This document shows, in pieces, positions 1 to 9,067 of a stretch of DNA of 43,108 nt. How positions within the stretch are numbered: the stretch's first letter is position 1; the number at the start of each line of letters is the position of its first letter. The notes below the pieces were generated by a model. That model did not search any database and was not told the DNA's origin. It saw only the letters and a list, made by a program, of their open reading frames with translations. This DNA is from Paenibacillus sp. 32O-W (GTDB lineage Bacteria; Bacillota; Bacilli; Paenibacillales; NBRC-103111), in NCBI RefSeq assembly GCF_007679495.1, contig NZ_VEGP01000047.1, forward strand, positions 1 through 43,108, written 5' to 3'. A program made the translations under genes and the position numbers.

Positions 1-100
1 CCTCCACTTTTTTACAGTCCGCGAGGCAGATCCACTATATTCAGTGTTTGATATTACGGGCTTTCGAAATTTAGGTTTAATAGTTTAGTGTAAAGGATGG

Positions 101-568
101 TCACATGATCGGGGAAATGTCCTTTTCATAAAATATGATTTCCAGATCATTCCACAATTTTCGTCCTGTCACCTGATAACCGTTTCTTTCAAACAATTTT
201 TGGGCCGGCTGCTGGCTGCTTGTCGTGTCCAATCTAAGCTTCCGATAGCCCTTTTCCTCGGCCGATTTTTCCAGTGCAGATAAAATCTGCTGCCCAAGCC
301 CTTTTTTCTGAAATGGCTGATCGACCCGAATCCTCTTGATTTCTGCGACCGTTTCCGTCATTTTGCGAAAAGCCGCCATGCTTACCACTCGGTCATCTAT
401 CAGTCCCACAATAAAGTCCCCGTTGTTGTTTATGTAGATCTGCTCGATGTTTTCCAAATCTTGATCTATATCGGGCCCGTCCATCCTTGCATTGAATTGA
501 TCAAGTCCTGCCCAATGCAGCTTTTGGACAGCTTCCTGATCCTTGGGTTGATATGGTCTAATTTTCAC
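101..568 (-). CDS. GNAT family N-acetyltransferase
   Basis: A 155-residue protein of normal single-domain GNAT length. It probably transfers an acetyl group from acetyl-CoA to a small molecule or protein amine; the substrate cannot be read from sequence. The acetyl-CoA pyrophosphate-binding stretch RVDQPFQKKGLGQQIL, near residue 80, carries the Q-x-x-G-x-G pattern, and the C-terminal RNGYQVTG is the usual motif-B region. The start is a GTG placed six bases after AGGAGG, which makes it convincing. The gene lies 53 bases downstream of the histidine phosphatase gene on the same strand, so the two may be co-transcribed. Family is certain; specific function is unknown. Confidence 0.9.
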   Translation of the reverse strand: MKIRPYQPKDQEAVQKLHWAGLDQFNARMDGPDIDQDLENIEQIYINNNGDFIVGLIDDRVVSMAAFRKMTETVAEIKRIRVDQPFQKKGLGQQILSALEKSAEEKGYRKLRLDTTSSQQPAQKLFERNGYQVTGRKLWNDLEIIFYEKDISPIM

Positions 569-621
569 CTAAATCCTCCTTGCCTCTTGCGATTAAAGCA
601 TCACGACTGGTTAATCCGATT

Positions 622-1197
622 TCATATCACTTCCCATACTCTCTCGACGCTTTCCAACCGGTTACCGGTGAAGGTCAGCTTATAGATGTCCGGCATCGAA
701 ATGCTTCTCCAAAAATCAAAGCCAAACTCTTTATTATAATAGTTCATTATGATTGTCATGATGTTTCCATGAGTACCGACCACAATATTTTGGCCGCGGT
801 GATCATTAAGGAGCTCCTCGATGACCGGAATGGCTCGTTGTTGAGCTTCCCTCGTCGATTCTCCGCCTTCCAGGGCAAAATCCGGATCAGCGAATGATTT
901 TTCAATCGCCTTCAACAAATCTTCCCACTCCGCCTCATATTCCAGCCCAATAATGGCTCTTTCTCTTAATTGGTCAAATTCGATAACGGGAAGCCCTTTT
1001 CTCTCGGCCAAATTTTGAACCGTCTGCACGGCTCTCCTATAATTGCTTGAAATAATATAATCAACTTCCACTTCTGCTAAAATGTCGGCTACTTTGCGTG
1101 CGGCGGCCAGACCTTCCTCAGACAACCCTCTCGTTTGCTCCTGTCCGAAAATATACGGGGCTTTCGCATGTCTTACCATATAGATTGTGGTTTTCAT
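622..1197 (-). CDS. Histidine phosphatase family protein (phosphoglycerate mutase-like)
   Basis: A 191-residue member of the histidine phosphatase superfamily. The N-terminal MVRHAKAP is the RHG-type phosphohistidine motif (RHA here), and THGN near the C-terminus supplies the second catalytic histidine. An arginine/glutamate-rich RERAIIGLE lies between them. Such proteins act as small-molecule phosphatases; the substrate is not predictable. An upstream in-frame start at 1242 is possible, but ATG 1197 follows a good GGGAGGG site and places the catalytic motif at the very N-terminus as in the family, so I chose it. The GNAT gene follows on the same strand. Confidence 0.88.
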   Translation of the reverse strand: MKTTIYMVRHAKAPYIFGQEQTRGLSEEGLAAARKVADILAEVEVDYIISSNYRRAVQTVQNLAERKGLPVIEFDQLRERAIIGLEYEAEWEDLLKAIEKSFADPDFALEGGESTREAQQRAIPVIEELLNDHRGQNIVVGTHGNIMTIIMNYYNKEFGFDFWRSISMPDIYKLTFTGNRLESVERVWEVI

Positions 1198-1403
1198 ATA
1201 AACCCTCCCTGAAGGAAATTTCACGGATAAATGGCTTGCCAAAATGAAAAAAGCGCCTCAGAAGGACAAGGGATGACGCGGATACCCTACTAAAAATGCC
1301 CATCTAAGAGGTCGCTTTCTATGAAGTTTAAACGACGCCGCAAGCAAAATCAACGGAAAGATGGGATAATTTCGCTCTTTGCAGCAGCAGACTCTCCGCT
1401 ATG

Positions 1404-1427
1404 CAAAAAAACCGCCAATAGGCGGTT
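1404..1427 (-). terminator. Rho-independent terminator after the DUF4127 gene
   Basis: A perfect seven-pair stem AACCGCC / GGCGGTT with a four-base loop, followed on the minus strand by a run of seven T. It lies 55 bases after the DUF4127 stop codon and fits as the end of that transcript. Confidence 0.82.
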
Positions 1428-1481
1428 AAGTGTTCAATAAATTCAAATGTATTAAACGAAATTCAATCGGGGAGTTGCTTC

Positions 1482-3095
1482 TCACTTTACTAGCTCTACG
1501 TCTACACGGACATCCAGCTCGAACGTTCGGTTCCAGGGCAATTGCACAAGGACGAGTTCAGCGTCCCGGATAGCTGCCGGGATTTCCCCCACTTCACGAT
1601 CTCCGGCACAAATCAGCGGCTTCGTAGCCTCAAACAGCTCCTTTATCCGTTGAATGATCCTGGCGTTTACCTGATCGTACTCTGTTTCCAGATCCCAGGG
1701 ACTGACTGTCAGATTCGCTTCGATCCATCGGTTTGTTTCCCCGCGTATTTGTGCCTGATAGCCCCATTCATCCATAAGCCGGGATACCAGGAACGAGTAA
1801 TGCGCCTTCTCAGGCCTGCTCGCATTATCCCCCGTCTCATTCGCCGGTAGAGTCGGCGCTCCTCCTGGTCTCTGCAGCTCATACATCGTGCGGGCAATAG
1901 CGTGGGAAATACACGTACCAAGGCTGTTGCCCGCCGTATTCCAGCCGGCATAGCCGGACAGCCGGGTGAAGAGGCGCTCATCGAGCAAGTAACGGACCAG
2001 CTCAATGTCAGAAGCGTTGGGCAGAGCCACATCCGCAATCGCCACTCGCCGCCCTTGCTCTAAGTGGTATCGGGCATTCTCCGCCAGATCGGTGATCAGA
2101 TGTCGCGGATTGAATAAAGCATTCACCGGCTCCGTCTCGCTCCCACCATTGTGAATATTATTCAATGGGGAGTTCACCGCTAATATCAAATCCGCCTCCA
2201 GCGGCGAATCTACGATTACCGCGCCCGCTGCCAGCAGATGCGCCTTGACCGTCTCTTCCAGAGGACGATCTTCGAATTCCGGAATGACCTGCTTGCCCGC
2301 CTCGGATGTAAATCTCGGAAACACTTTCGCCTTGCGTCTGTTTAACCTCTGCACCATACGGGCGAGCAAGGTTTGGGTTCCTTCGTCCGCGCCGGGATAT
2401 ATCATCGTCTTGGCCTGAACATGTCGGTCGTAGATGTAACGCTGCAGTTCCCACTGCTCCTTAATGTGAACGCCTACAGGGCTGGCATCCTCCTGTGTGA
2501 TGCTTAAATAATCGATGATGCCTTCTGCCGTCCAATCAATCAGCAGCTTGTGGATGCACATATTTCGTTCTCGCGCCTGGAAGAAATCCAGCAAAATTTC
2601 ATTCGGAATCTGAGCCTTGACATGCAATATCTCTTGCTCAAGACCCGGCTCCTTTAACCGCAAATGCCGGTCGGACAGCTCCGAATACCGCTGCACAAGG
2701 TGTTTATATTTTACGTATTCGGCATTCCTTCCTGTTATTGTAATACGCATGAGTACACTCGAGACAAATAGAGGCTTGCTTGGGTACTTTGCCTTAACGG
2801 CACGTAATGCCTCCAGCGTTTCCCGGGCCTGCTCCAAAGCCCGTTCGTTAGTGCGCGAAGCAATCAGGCCGCCGAAGGCGAGCTGGTCGGCAGCTACAAC
2901 CAAACCATCGACCGAATCTGCCGCCTCGAGCAGCCAACCATGAATGCTCTCACAGTGTCCGGGGGTCATGAACTTTCCAAGCATTTCGATTGGTGGCATA
3001 TGCAGATCCACGTCGGCGATCTCTGCAATTTTTCGCGGGAACCACTGACAGCACGGCCGGCTATCCAGCGGAACAAGCGCAATACGATGTCTCAT
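1482..3095 (-). CDS. DUF4127 family protein
   Basis: A 537-residue protein that opens with RIALVPLDSRPCC, the signature start of the DUF4127 family; to my knowledge no biochemical function is established for it. No signal peptide or membrane segment is visible, so it is probably cytoplasmic. Other landmarks are YPGADEGTQ near the middle and a C-terminal segment rich in acidic residues. The start is ATG 3095 because GGAG lies just upstream; an in-frame start nine codons earlier lacks a ribosome site. It is the last gene of a run containing a TIM-barrel-like protein (86 bases upstream), a broken hybrid kinase and an M55 D-aminopeptidase. A link to D-amino acids or peptides is only a guess from that context. 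Confidence 0.85.
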   Translation of the reverse strand: MRHRIALVPLDSRPCCQWFPRKIAEIADVDLHMPPIEMLGKFMTPGHCESIHGWLLEAADSVDGLVVAADQLAFGGLIASRTNERALEQARETLEALRAVKAKYPSKPLFVSSVLMRITITGRNAEYVKYKHLVQRYSELSDRHLRLKEPGLEQEILHVKAQIPNEILLDFFQARERNMCIHKLLIDWTAEGIIDYLSITQEDASPVGVHIKEQWELQRYIYDRHVQAKTMIYPGADEGTQTLLARMVQRLNRRKAKVFPRFTSEAGKQVIPEFEDRPLEETVKAHLLAAGAVIVDSPLEADLILAVNSPLNNIHNGGSETEPVNALFNPRHLITDLAENARYHLEQGRRVAIADVALPNASDIELVRYLLDERLFTRLSGYAGWNTAGNSLGTCISHAIARTMYELQRPGGAPTLPANETGDNASRPEKAHYSFLVSRLMDEWGYQAQIRGETNRWIEANLTVSPWDLETEYDQVNARIIQRIKELFEATKPLICAGDREVGEIPAAIRDAELVLVQLPWNRTFELDVRVDVELVK

Positions 3096-3181
3096 AACTC
3101 CACGCTCCGATCCTGCGTTCATTACTTGGCTTGCGATGCCATTTATTCGGAACCTCCGTCTCTCTTATACCAACCGTCCAA

Positions 3182-3874
3182 TTATTCAGTCAAGCGGTCC
3201 AATTCGCTCCGGAATCTTCTCGTCGCTTCATAGATCGAACTCGCATCGGTTCCGGTCACAATCGCTCCAATCATGATTCCCCTCACCCCGGTAAGTTGAA
3301 GGGCCTCCAGCTCCTCGACCTGAAGGTTCCGTTGACTTGGAACGATAACCGGCTTCCCTGAATTTTCCACAAGCCAGCGGTAATTCAGCAAATCGTCGAT
3401 GGATAAAGGATCGCCATATTCCTGAGGTGGAATAATAGAGGCCTCCAGCATCTCGATCGGCAGGGACCGTAATGCGGTGACAGTGCTTTCTCTATAATCG
3501 GCGCCTACTGCCAGCATCTTGTCAATCCTCTTGTCGCTAAGCATCCAACCAGGCGCATGCCGGGAATACAAGGAAATAAAATCGACTCCGAAGGAAACCA
3601 GCCGGTCCACTTCTTCCTTCGTTACTTTCTGAGGCGAGTCCCCTGCCACAGCCCCGATCGATCCGGCGAACATCCCGCGCATGTTCGATAACAAATCCGT
3701 ATATTCCGTTGTCGGACCAAACGACGTTCCGCTGGCACGATGCTCAATGTTGAAGTGAATCTTGATAGCATCCGCTCCACCTTCCGCTGCCGCTTGGAAC
3801 AATTCCAAGGAATTTGCGGGGAGACTGACGATCAACGCTGTCTTTTGTTGCAGCAACTGAACAAGCTGATTCAT
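3182..3874 (-). CDS. TIM-barrel-like protein of unknown function
   Basis: A 230-residue protein that looks like a (beta/alpha)8 barrel: alternating strand-helix pattern, GGADAIKIH early, FGVDFISLYSRHAPG mid-protein, GKPVIVPSQR, and a C-terminal GVRGIMIGAIVTG resembling the phosphate-binding end of ribulose-phosphate-binding or NanE/ThiG-like barrels. I do not recognise a named family with confidence and assign no reaction. The start is ATG 3874 behind a strong CGGAGG at seven bases; the longer reading frame upstream has no ribosome site. It lies between the broken kinase (144 bases upstream) and the DUF4127 gene (86 bases downstream), all on the same strand. Confidence 0.72.
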   Translation of the reverse strand: MNQLVQLLQQKTALIVSLPANSLELFQAAAEGGADAIKIHFNIEHRASGTSFGPTTEYTDLLSNMRGMFAGSIGAVAGDSPQKVTKEEVDRLVSFGVDFISLYSRHAPGWMLSDKRIDKMLAVGADYRESTVTALRSLPIEMLEASIIPPQEYGDPLSIDDLLNYRWLVENSGKPVIVPSQRNLQVEELEALQLTGVRGIMIGAIVTGTDASSIYEATRRFRSELDRLTE

Positions 3875-4018
3875 TGAAACCTCCGATATATTATCGACTG
3901 AGAGCGCTCCCAGCCGGGATTGACCACATTGTATCAGCACACTGCGAATAACGTCAATCCTTTTTTGCTAAAAGGACACAATCCCCCACCGGACCACGGG
4001 AATTGCCATCCTACCAGC

Positions 4019-5641
4019 TTATTTCTTCTTATGAACAATAAAGAATACCTTAGTTCCAACGCCTGGGATGCTTTCGAATTGAAGTCCCTTGCCAAAGTAT
4101 CGTTTTAGTCTTCGATCCGTATTAATCAAACCGACTCCCGACTTGCTGTCCGGTTTTCTGTCCAGTATTTGCTGCAATCGGGCTTCATCCATCCCGACAC
4201 CATCGTCCTCCACCGATATTTCTGCATAAGTATCGAAGTGAGAAATCCGAATAACAATATTTCCTCCACGGGAACGCTTCATAATGCCATGTTTTATTGC
4301 GTTTTCGACCAGGGGCTGGATAGTTAGCAGCGGGATTTTCAAATCCTTGCATTCTCCGATCTCCCAAGCGACGCGCAGCCTGTCATCATATCTCACCTGT
4401 TCAATATAGAGATAGGATCGGACGATATTCAGCTCATCCTCTACCGGGGCAAGCTCATCCTTGTATTGAAACTGAAATTTATTTCGCAAAAAATTGCCCA
4501 GCTCATCAATCAGATCGCGCATTTTCCCCAGATCGATTTCACTTAGAGCCGTTACGGCATTCAATGTATTGAATAAGAAATGGGGCTGAATTTGCGCCTG
4601 AAGCCATGCTGCCTCCATTCGCAGCCGGTCCCGCACCGACTTTCTTACCTCGGTTAACGCATGTACCCTGGACCTTAATTCCAACGCATCCGCCGGCTTC
4701 GTCACGTAGTCGTTGGCACCGGACAGAAAGCCGTTTGCGATATCTTCTGGCCGGTTACGGGCCGTAAGGAGCAGAATGGGAAGCTCCGTGATCGGATAAC
4801 GCTTGCGGATGCTGCGCGCCAGCTCATACCCGGACATATTGGGCATCATGACATCGGAAATGACTAAATCCCACTCCTTGGTATCCAGCATACTGAGCGC
4901 TTCCGAACCGCTCGATACCGCCGTAATATCGAATCCTTCCGATGAAAGAATATTATAGATCACCTTCAGGTTAACCGGATCGTCATCTACGACTAATATT
5001 CGGGATGGATCAGACTGATTTTCCTGCCTTGGTTGCTGCCCGGAGATCGAGCCGGCCTCGGAAGCAACGGCCAATACCGATCCAGCGTCAGCAATCGATT
5101 TAAGGACTCCCGTCTTCGATTCTTCTTGTGCTGCGGCGGAGTCGGAAATCTGCAAGCTGAAGACGAATTTCGAGCCTTGTCCGGGTACAGAACTAACCTT
5201 TAGCGTTCCTCCGTGCAACTCTACCAGCTGTTTGCTAATGCTAAGCCCGAGGCCAAAGCCTCCCTCAACCATCGTTTTTCCGGGGTCGCCCTGTTCATAA
5301 GGCTCAAAGATATATCGCAGCGTGTCCTCATCCATCCCGATACCCGTATCCGTAATCGCAATATGCGCCCTTCCGTCTTTTACTACTCCCCGAATCGCAA
5401 TTTCACCTTCGTTAGTAAATTTGACCGCATTGTGAAGCAGATTGTATACGATTTGGATGACCCGGTTTTCATCCGCATACACATCCGGAAATTGTTCCGG
5501 AATACGATTGACCAGGCGCACCCGCTTCCCTTCTGTCATGAAATGAAGCATGTCCAACACTCCCGTTGCTATCGTTCGCATGGAAAAGCTTCGGAGCTGC
5601 AGCCGGGCATAAGAACGACCAGCAATGCGGCAATCGCGCAC
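4019..5641 (-). pseudogene. Hybrid sensor histidine kinase, C-terminal part of a gene broken by an internal deletion
   Basis: Open frame of 540 codons holding the back half of a large hybrid kinase. In order it has a HATPase_c domain (LLHNAVKFT N-box about residues 68-76, DTGIGM, GGFGLGLSI), a receiver domain at about 210-330 (LVVDDDP, acceptor Asp in VISDVMMP), and a second LytS/YesM-type kinase unit with QIQPHFLFNTLNAV and NAIKHG. The HisKA phospho-acceptor domain that should precede the first HATPase is absent. Homology begins abruptly at LQLRSFSMRT, about residue 14, in a different frame from the membrane part, which overlaps it by 73 bases. The only starts are a GTG at 5641 or ATG at 5581, neither with a good ribosome site. 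It may be untranslated or reached by reinitiation. Confidence 0.8.
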
Positions 5642-6591
5642 AGGACCGTATATCCAGGTACGATGATTCGCATAATGACAGGAAGCTGCGGCTTCACATA
5701 TAACATCAAAGCAACGGTAAGACCGATTAGGGCCAGCGCGACAAATTTAAAGCTCCAATCGTAACTCATCGGGAACCAGTACTGCAATAATTTGTCTTCG
5801 CTTCCCGATAAAATTGTCAGTACCGCGCAAATAAGGTTCAGGGAAAAATATAGCGGTTGCTTGTCCTTGGAACTCAGAATGTACAATATAATCCCGAAAG
5901 CAGCCTGTACAAGAAATACGACGGCAAAGATTAGCTGCATGTTGATCGATAGCTGCGTCTCGCGTGCCATTGCCGCTTCCGTACCGAACTTGATCGAGCG
6001 GATGATCCCGCTGCCACGGGAATCCTTATAATTTGCCGCTTGTATAACAATGTCGATCACTTCACTGCCATTCGTGGAGAAGGAGGCGGAATAAGGAACA
6101 TTCCTCGCCACATACTCCTTCTCCTCCGCGGAGGGCACCCCGGATTGGGCCAGCAGCCGCCCATTGACATACAAGGCCGACGAGCTTCTAACGCTTGGAA
6201 TACGGATGGTATAGGTGTATTCATCTTCAGGATTTACGAGAATTTGCAGACGATACGAGCCATAGCCATAGGGAGTGCTCTCTTCCGGCTGCATGGAATC
6301 ATTCCATTTTCCCGGTACCGAAAGTATATGGGGTTCGACTCCAGGGGGTACCCCCGGTTGATCCGCCAACATTGCATGAGGATAAAATTCCCACTCTCCG
6401 TCCAGCTTAATCGTCTGGCCTTCCTCGGCATCCCAGCCGCGCAAGTCGAGCCGGCCGTTCACGGCATGCGGCTGATCCGCATAATAAAACATCGCTATCC
6501 AGAATAAACGCGCACCAATAAGGATAGCCAGAAATAGGATTACGATGACAATGGTTTTCCATGCTTGGACTCTGTTTCGGCTAATAGGCAA
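5569..6591 (-). pseudogene. 7TMR-DISM sensor kinase, N-terminal membrane part of the broken hybrid kinase gene
   Basis: This frame encodes an N-terminal membrane anchor (IVIVILFLAILIGARLFW), an extracellular 7TMR-DISM extracellular domain of the jelly-roll type (about residues 50-210), then only four of the expected seven membrane helices, ending in CAIAALLVVLMP followed by a short foreign tail and stop. The remaining helices, the linker and the HisKA domain are missing, and the next homologous block continues in another frame. The best start is TTG 6591, nine bases after AGGAGA; an in-frame TTG at 6642 is less well placed. The M55 peptidase gene ends about 195 bases upstream on the same strand. 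A stable truncated membrane protein is possible, but signalling in the normal way is not. Confidence 0.8.
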
Positions 6592-6785
6592 ATGACTCGA
6601 TCTCCTAAGCTCAACCTTTAAACCGGAATGGGAATAACCCAATAACTGGATGCTCTCCGTGTTTAAAAATTTTCCTAATATTTAACTATAAAAAGCAATG
6701 CCTCCCTCCAAACTACAGCAGCCTTCATTGGCAAAAATAGCGACCGACACATGATATGACGTTTCATTCAAAACGTGCCGGACCT

Positions 6786-7610
6786 TTAACAAAATTGTGT
6801 TTTCATCGCCAGCTCCGTCATGACGATCATCGCCTTGTAGGCTTCCAAAATATCCTTGGCGCGATAAGAGACGATCGTTGTCCCTTCCTCGATGTGAGTT
6901 CCCGGGAGCAGATTTGCCCATTCCGCCTGGCCGTAGTTAGCAAATTCGATCCGGAGCAGCGGACTGTCGGGTGGGGTGAGCGGCTTCACCTTCTCCAGAT
7001 TTTGCAGGGCCTGCGCCGTTTTCTCGCGAAGAAGCCGGCCGCTTTTGTGAGGGGTAAGACAGACCGCTGACGTGCGCGAAACCTGCTCCTTAACGATGGC
7101 CGTTGTGATTCCCGGAATAAGAGCCTCCGCTTCTTTGGCTATTTCATCATCCCCTGCAACCATGACGACAGGCACTCCATAATAACCGGCCAAATAGGCG
7201 TTAAATCCGAATTCTCCGATCACCATATCATTTATGTACATATGACGAACGCCGAAAATCATCGTATGGCTTAAAACCCCTTTCATGGACGCACGTGCAT
7301 GATAGCCAAGGAACACCGCAGCATCGAAGCTGGCATCCAGCCCTTGCATCATCGAAAATGGTTTGACATTTCCGGAAATCAGTTTGGCCTCCGGGTGAAG
7401 CTTCTCGATCAGCAGGTTATTCATCTTGGAATGACTGTCGTTAACTATGACTTCCCGGCATCCGGCTTGAAATGCCGCATCGATTACGTGATTCGCTTCA
7501 TCGGTCATCAGTTGCTGGCCTCGGGTATAATGCTGCATGCTGGAATTGACGAACGTCGGATCCACCAGCCCCGTAATGCCTTCCATATCTACGGTCATAA
7601 ACAATTTCAT
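6786..7610 (-). CDS. M55 family D-aminopeptidase (DppA-like)
   Basis: A 274-residue M55 metallopeptidase. The opening MKLFMTVDMEGITG supplies the metal-binding Asp8 and Glu10; NDSHSKMN and FLGYHARA give further conserved polar and histidine residues, and VVMVAGDDE is the typical later motif. Known members (Bacillus subtilis DppA) are zinc-dependent decameric enzymes that release D-amino acids from the N-terminus of D-Ala-type peptides in the cytoplasm, and are linked to peptidoglycan-peptide recycling. ATG 7610 follows GGAGGAGGA at a proper distance. The peptide ABC transporter genes that accompany dppA in B. subtilis are not present here; instead a sensor-kinase remnant, a TIM-barrel protein and DUF4127 follow downstream. 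Confidence 0.92.
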   Translation of the reverse strand: MKLFMTVDMEGITGLVDPTFVNSSMQHYTRGQQLMTDEANHVIDAAFQAGCREVIVNDSHSKMNNLLIEKLHPEAKLISGNVKPFSMMQGLDASFDAAVFLGYHARASMKGVLSHTMIFGVRHMYINDMVIGEFGFNAYLAGYYGVPVVMVAGDDEIAKEAEALIPGITTAIVKEQVSRTSAVCLTPHKSGRLLREKTAQALQNLEKVKPLTPPDSPLLRIEFANYGQAEWANLLPGTHIEEGTTIVSYRAKDILEAYKAMIVMTELAMKTQFC

Positions 7611-7765
7611 TGCTATCCTCCTCCGATTTTTCAAAATTCTTCCCCATATTTGAAGGTTCCCCTTCCAAATGATTTCTAGGTTTTTCCGGAATCCCCTTCT
7701 TTCTCAAAAAAATAATCCGGGCCATCCCCTGGAGTGACTTTTACACCGTTCAACGCAAATATCCA

Positions 7766-7794
7766 TTTACAACCATGTCAATTTAAGTTAAAAT
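7766..7794 (+). promoter_or_regulatory. Sigma-A-type promoter of the wHTH-GHKL gene
   Basis: TTTACA at 7766-7771 and TAAAAT at 7789-7794 are separated by 17 bases, upstream of the 7875 start codon. The ACGTAA repeats begin three bases downstream of the -10 box, over the expected transcription start. Confidence 0.6.
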
Positions 7795-7796
7795 AT

Positions 7797-7820
7797 ACGT
7801 AAACACGTAATTACGTAATT
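7797..7820 (+). promoter_or_regulatory. Triple ACGTAA direct repeat / palindrome, probable autoregulatory operator
   Basis: Three consecutive 8-base units start with ACGTAA (7797, 7805 and 7813); the last two are identical ACGTAATT and together create the perfect palindrome ACGTAATTACGT at 7805-7816. The block sits immediately after the -10 box of the wHTH-GHKL gene. ArsR-type winged-helix proteins commonly bind imperfect palindromes at their own promoters, so autoregulation is a reasonable inference. Confidence 0.5.
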
Positions 7821-7874
7821 TTAAATCAGCGAATCGATAGCGTGTTTAAATCAGCTCTCAAGGAGTGGGGATGC

Positions 7875-8990
7875 ATGGATCGAAATTATGGCGCTGAGTT
7901 GGATGATTTGAAAGCAAGGATGGCAGAGATCGAGAGGCTGGTTCGGCGAATGGCCGGGCTGGAAGAACAGCCTGTTTTCGAGGGAGGGAATGACCGTGCG
8001 GAGAAGCCAGAGCTTCTGCAGGAAGACGGCATCGAATCCTGCTCAATTTACTTCTCGGGTTCTTACCGCAGCGGTGACCGAACGATACGGTGTGAACCGC
8101 AGCAAAGGCAGGCGGACGAACTGCTCGGGGTTAACAGGGCGAAGGCGGCCAAGGTGCTTTCCGCCCTTGGGCACAAGCAGCGGCTGGAGCTGCTCCTGGA
8201 GGTATGGAACGAGCCTCTAACCGGGGCGGAACTGGTGGAACGGCTGAACATGGGGACGACCGGGCAGCTTTACCACCATTTGAAGGCATTGACCGGGGCT
8301 GATTTACTGATGCAGGAAGAACGGGGCGGGCGCTATACGATTCCGGTCCACCGGCGCTTTCCTGTTCTGTTCCTGTTATCGGCCGTCGCGGATTTAATCG
8401 ATACCAGCGATTATATCGCCATGACGGAAGCTCGCAATGAAGCCCACAGCTATTTAGGCGCTCCCGCGAAGGAAGGCTATGATCCCCACCAGCTTCTGTG
8501 GGCGGTTGTCAGCAATACGATTCAGGAGCATCAAGCCGGCTTCTGCAGCGAGATGGGAATCTACCTGCATGACGATGGCAGTGTCACCGTGGCGGATAAC
8601 GGCCGGGGCATCTCGACCAAGCTGCTGCCGCAAACCGGCCAGCCTGCCGTGCAATCCGTCATGACGAATCTCGACCTGTTCAGCGATCCCAAGCTGTCGT
8701 TCTTCGCTCCCGGCGCGGAGAAAGGGATCAGCATCGCGGTGGTCAATGCTTTGTCCCGCTGGCTGAGTGTGGAAATCCGCCGAGACGGAGGAATTTATCG
8801 GCAGGATTACCGGCACGGCATTCCGCAATCCGGGCTAATGACCGTTGGCGAGACGAACGAGACCGGAACGAGCGTTACATTCAGCCCCGAGAGGGAGCTG
8901 TTTGCAGGCCGCTTTGACAGAGCGGAGATCGAAGCGCGAGTTCACGAACTGCATGAAGCCTACCCCGGGCTTCGAATCCGTGTGGAATAA
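7875..8990 (+). CDS. ArsR-type winged-helix protein fused to a degenerate GyrB-like GHKL ATPase domain
   Basis: A 371-residue two-domain protein. Residues 6-30 look like a short coiled coil (DDLKARMAEIERLVRRM). Residues 90-165 form an ArsR-like winged helix (ALGHKQRLELLLEV, then LYHHLKALTGADLL). Residues 205-370 match the N-terminal ATPase domain of GyrB/ParE: NTIQEHQAGFC, VADNGRGIS, GQPAVQSVMTNL, VVNALSRWL, GGIYRQDYRHGIP, VGETNETGTSVTF. Asn214 and Asp241 of the nucleotide pocket are kept. The GyrB catalytic glutamate position (E. coli Glu42) is Ala210, and the GLHGVG lid is replaced by GAEKGIS. ATP binding without turnover is therefore likely, making this a probable ligand-sensing regulator. 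The ATG at 7875 is nine bases after AAGGAG. Its neighbour on the convergent side is an efflux pump. Confidence 0.85.
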   Translation: MDRNYGAELDDLKARMAEIERLVRRMAGLEEQPVFEGGNDRAEKPELLQEDGIESCSIYFSGSYRSGDRTIRCEPQQRQADELLGVNRAKAAKVLSALGHKQRLELLLEVWNEPLTGAELVERLNMGTTGQLYHHLKALTGADLLMQEERGGRYTIPVHRRFPVLFLLSAVADLIDTSDYIAMTEARNEAHSYLGAPAKEGYDPHQLLWAVVSNTIQEHQAGFCSEMGIYLHDDGSVTVADNGRGISTKLLPQTGQPAVQSVMTNLDLFSDPKLSFFAPGAEKGISIAVVNALSRWLSVEIRRDGGIYRQDYRHGIPQSGLMTVGETNETGTSVTFSPERELFAGRFDRAEIEARVHELHEAYPGLRIRVE

Positions 8991-9067
8991 GCAAGAAGGG
9001 CGACCGGCCCGATAGTCGCTCTCGGATGGGTGCAATGAATACTGGGCATAGCGATCCTCGACGAAAC

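Noticed and set aside
1321-1440. Plus-strand frame of 39 codons starting MKFKRRRKQNQRKDG with a weak AAGAGG upstream
   Set aside because: It runs through the terminator hairpin of the DUF4127 gene on the opposite strand and shows no recognisable family; chance is more likely.
4019-6591. Simple frameshift or sequencing error as the explanation for the split kinase
   Set aside because: Restoring the frame would still leave three helices, the linker and the HisKA domain missing, so a deletion is required.
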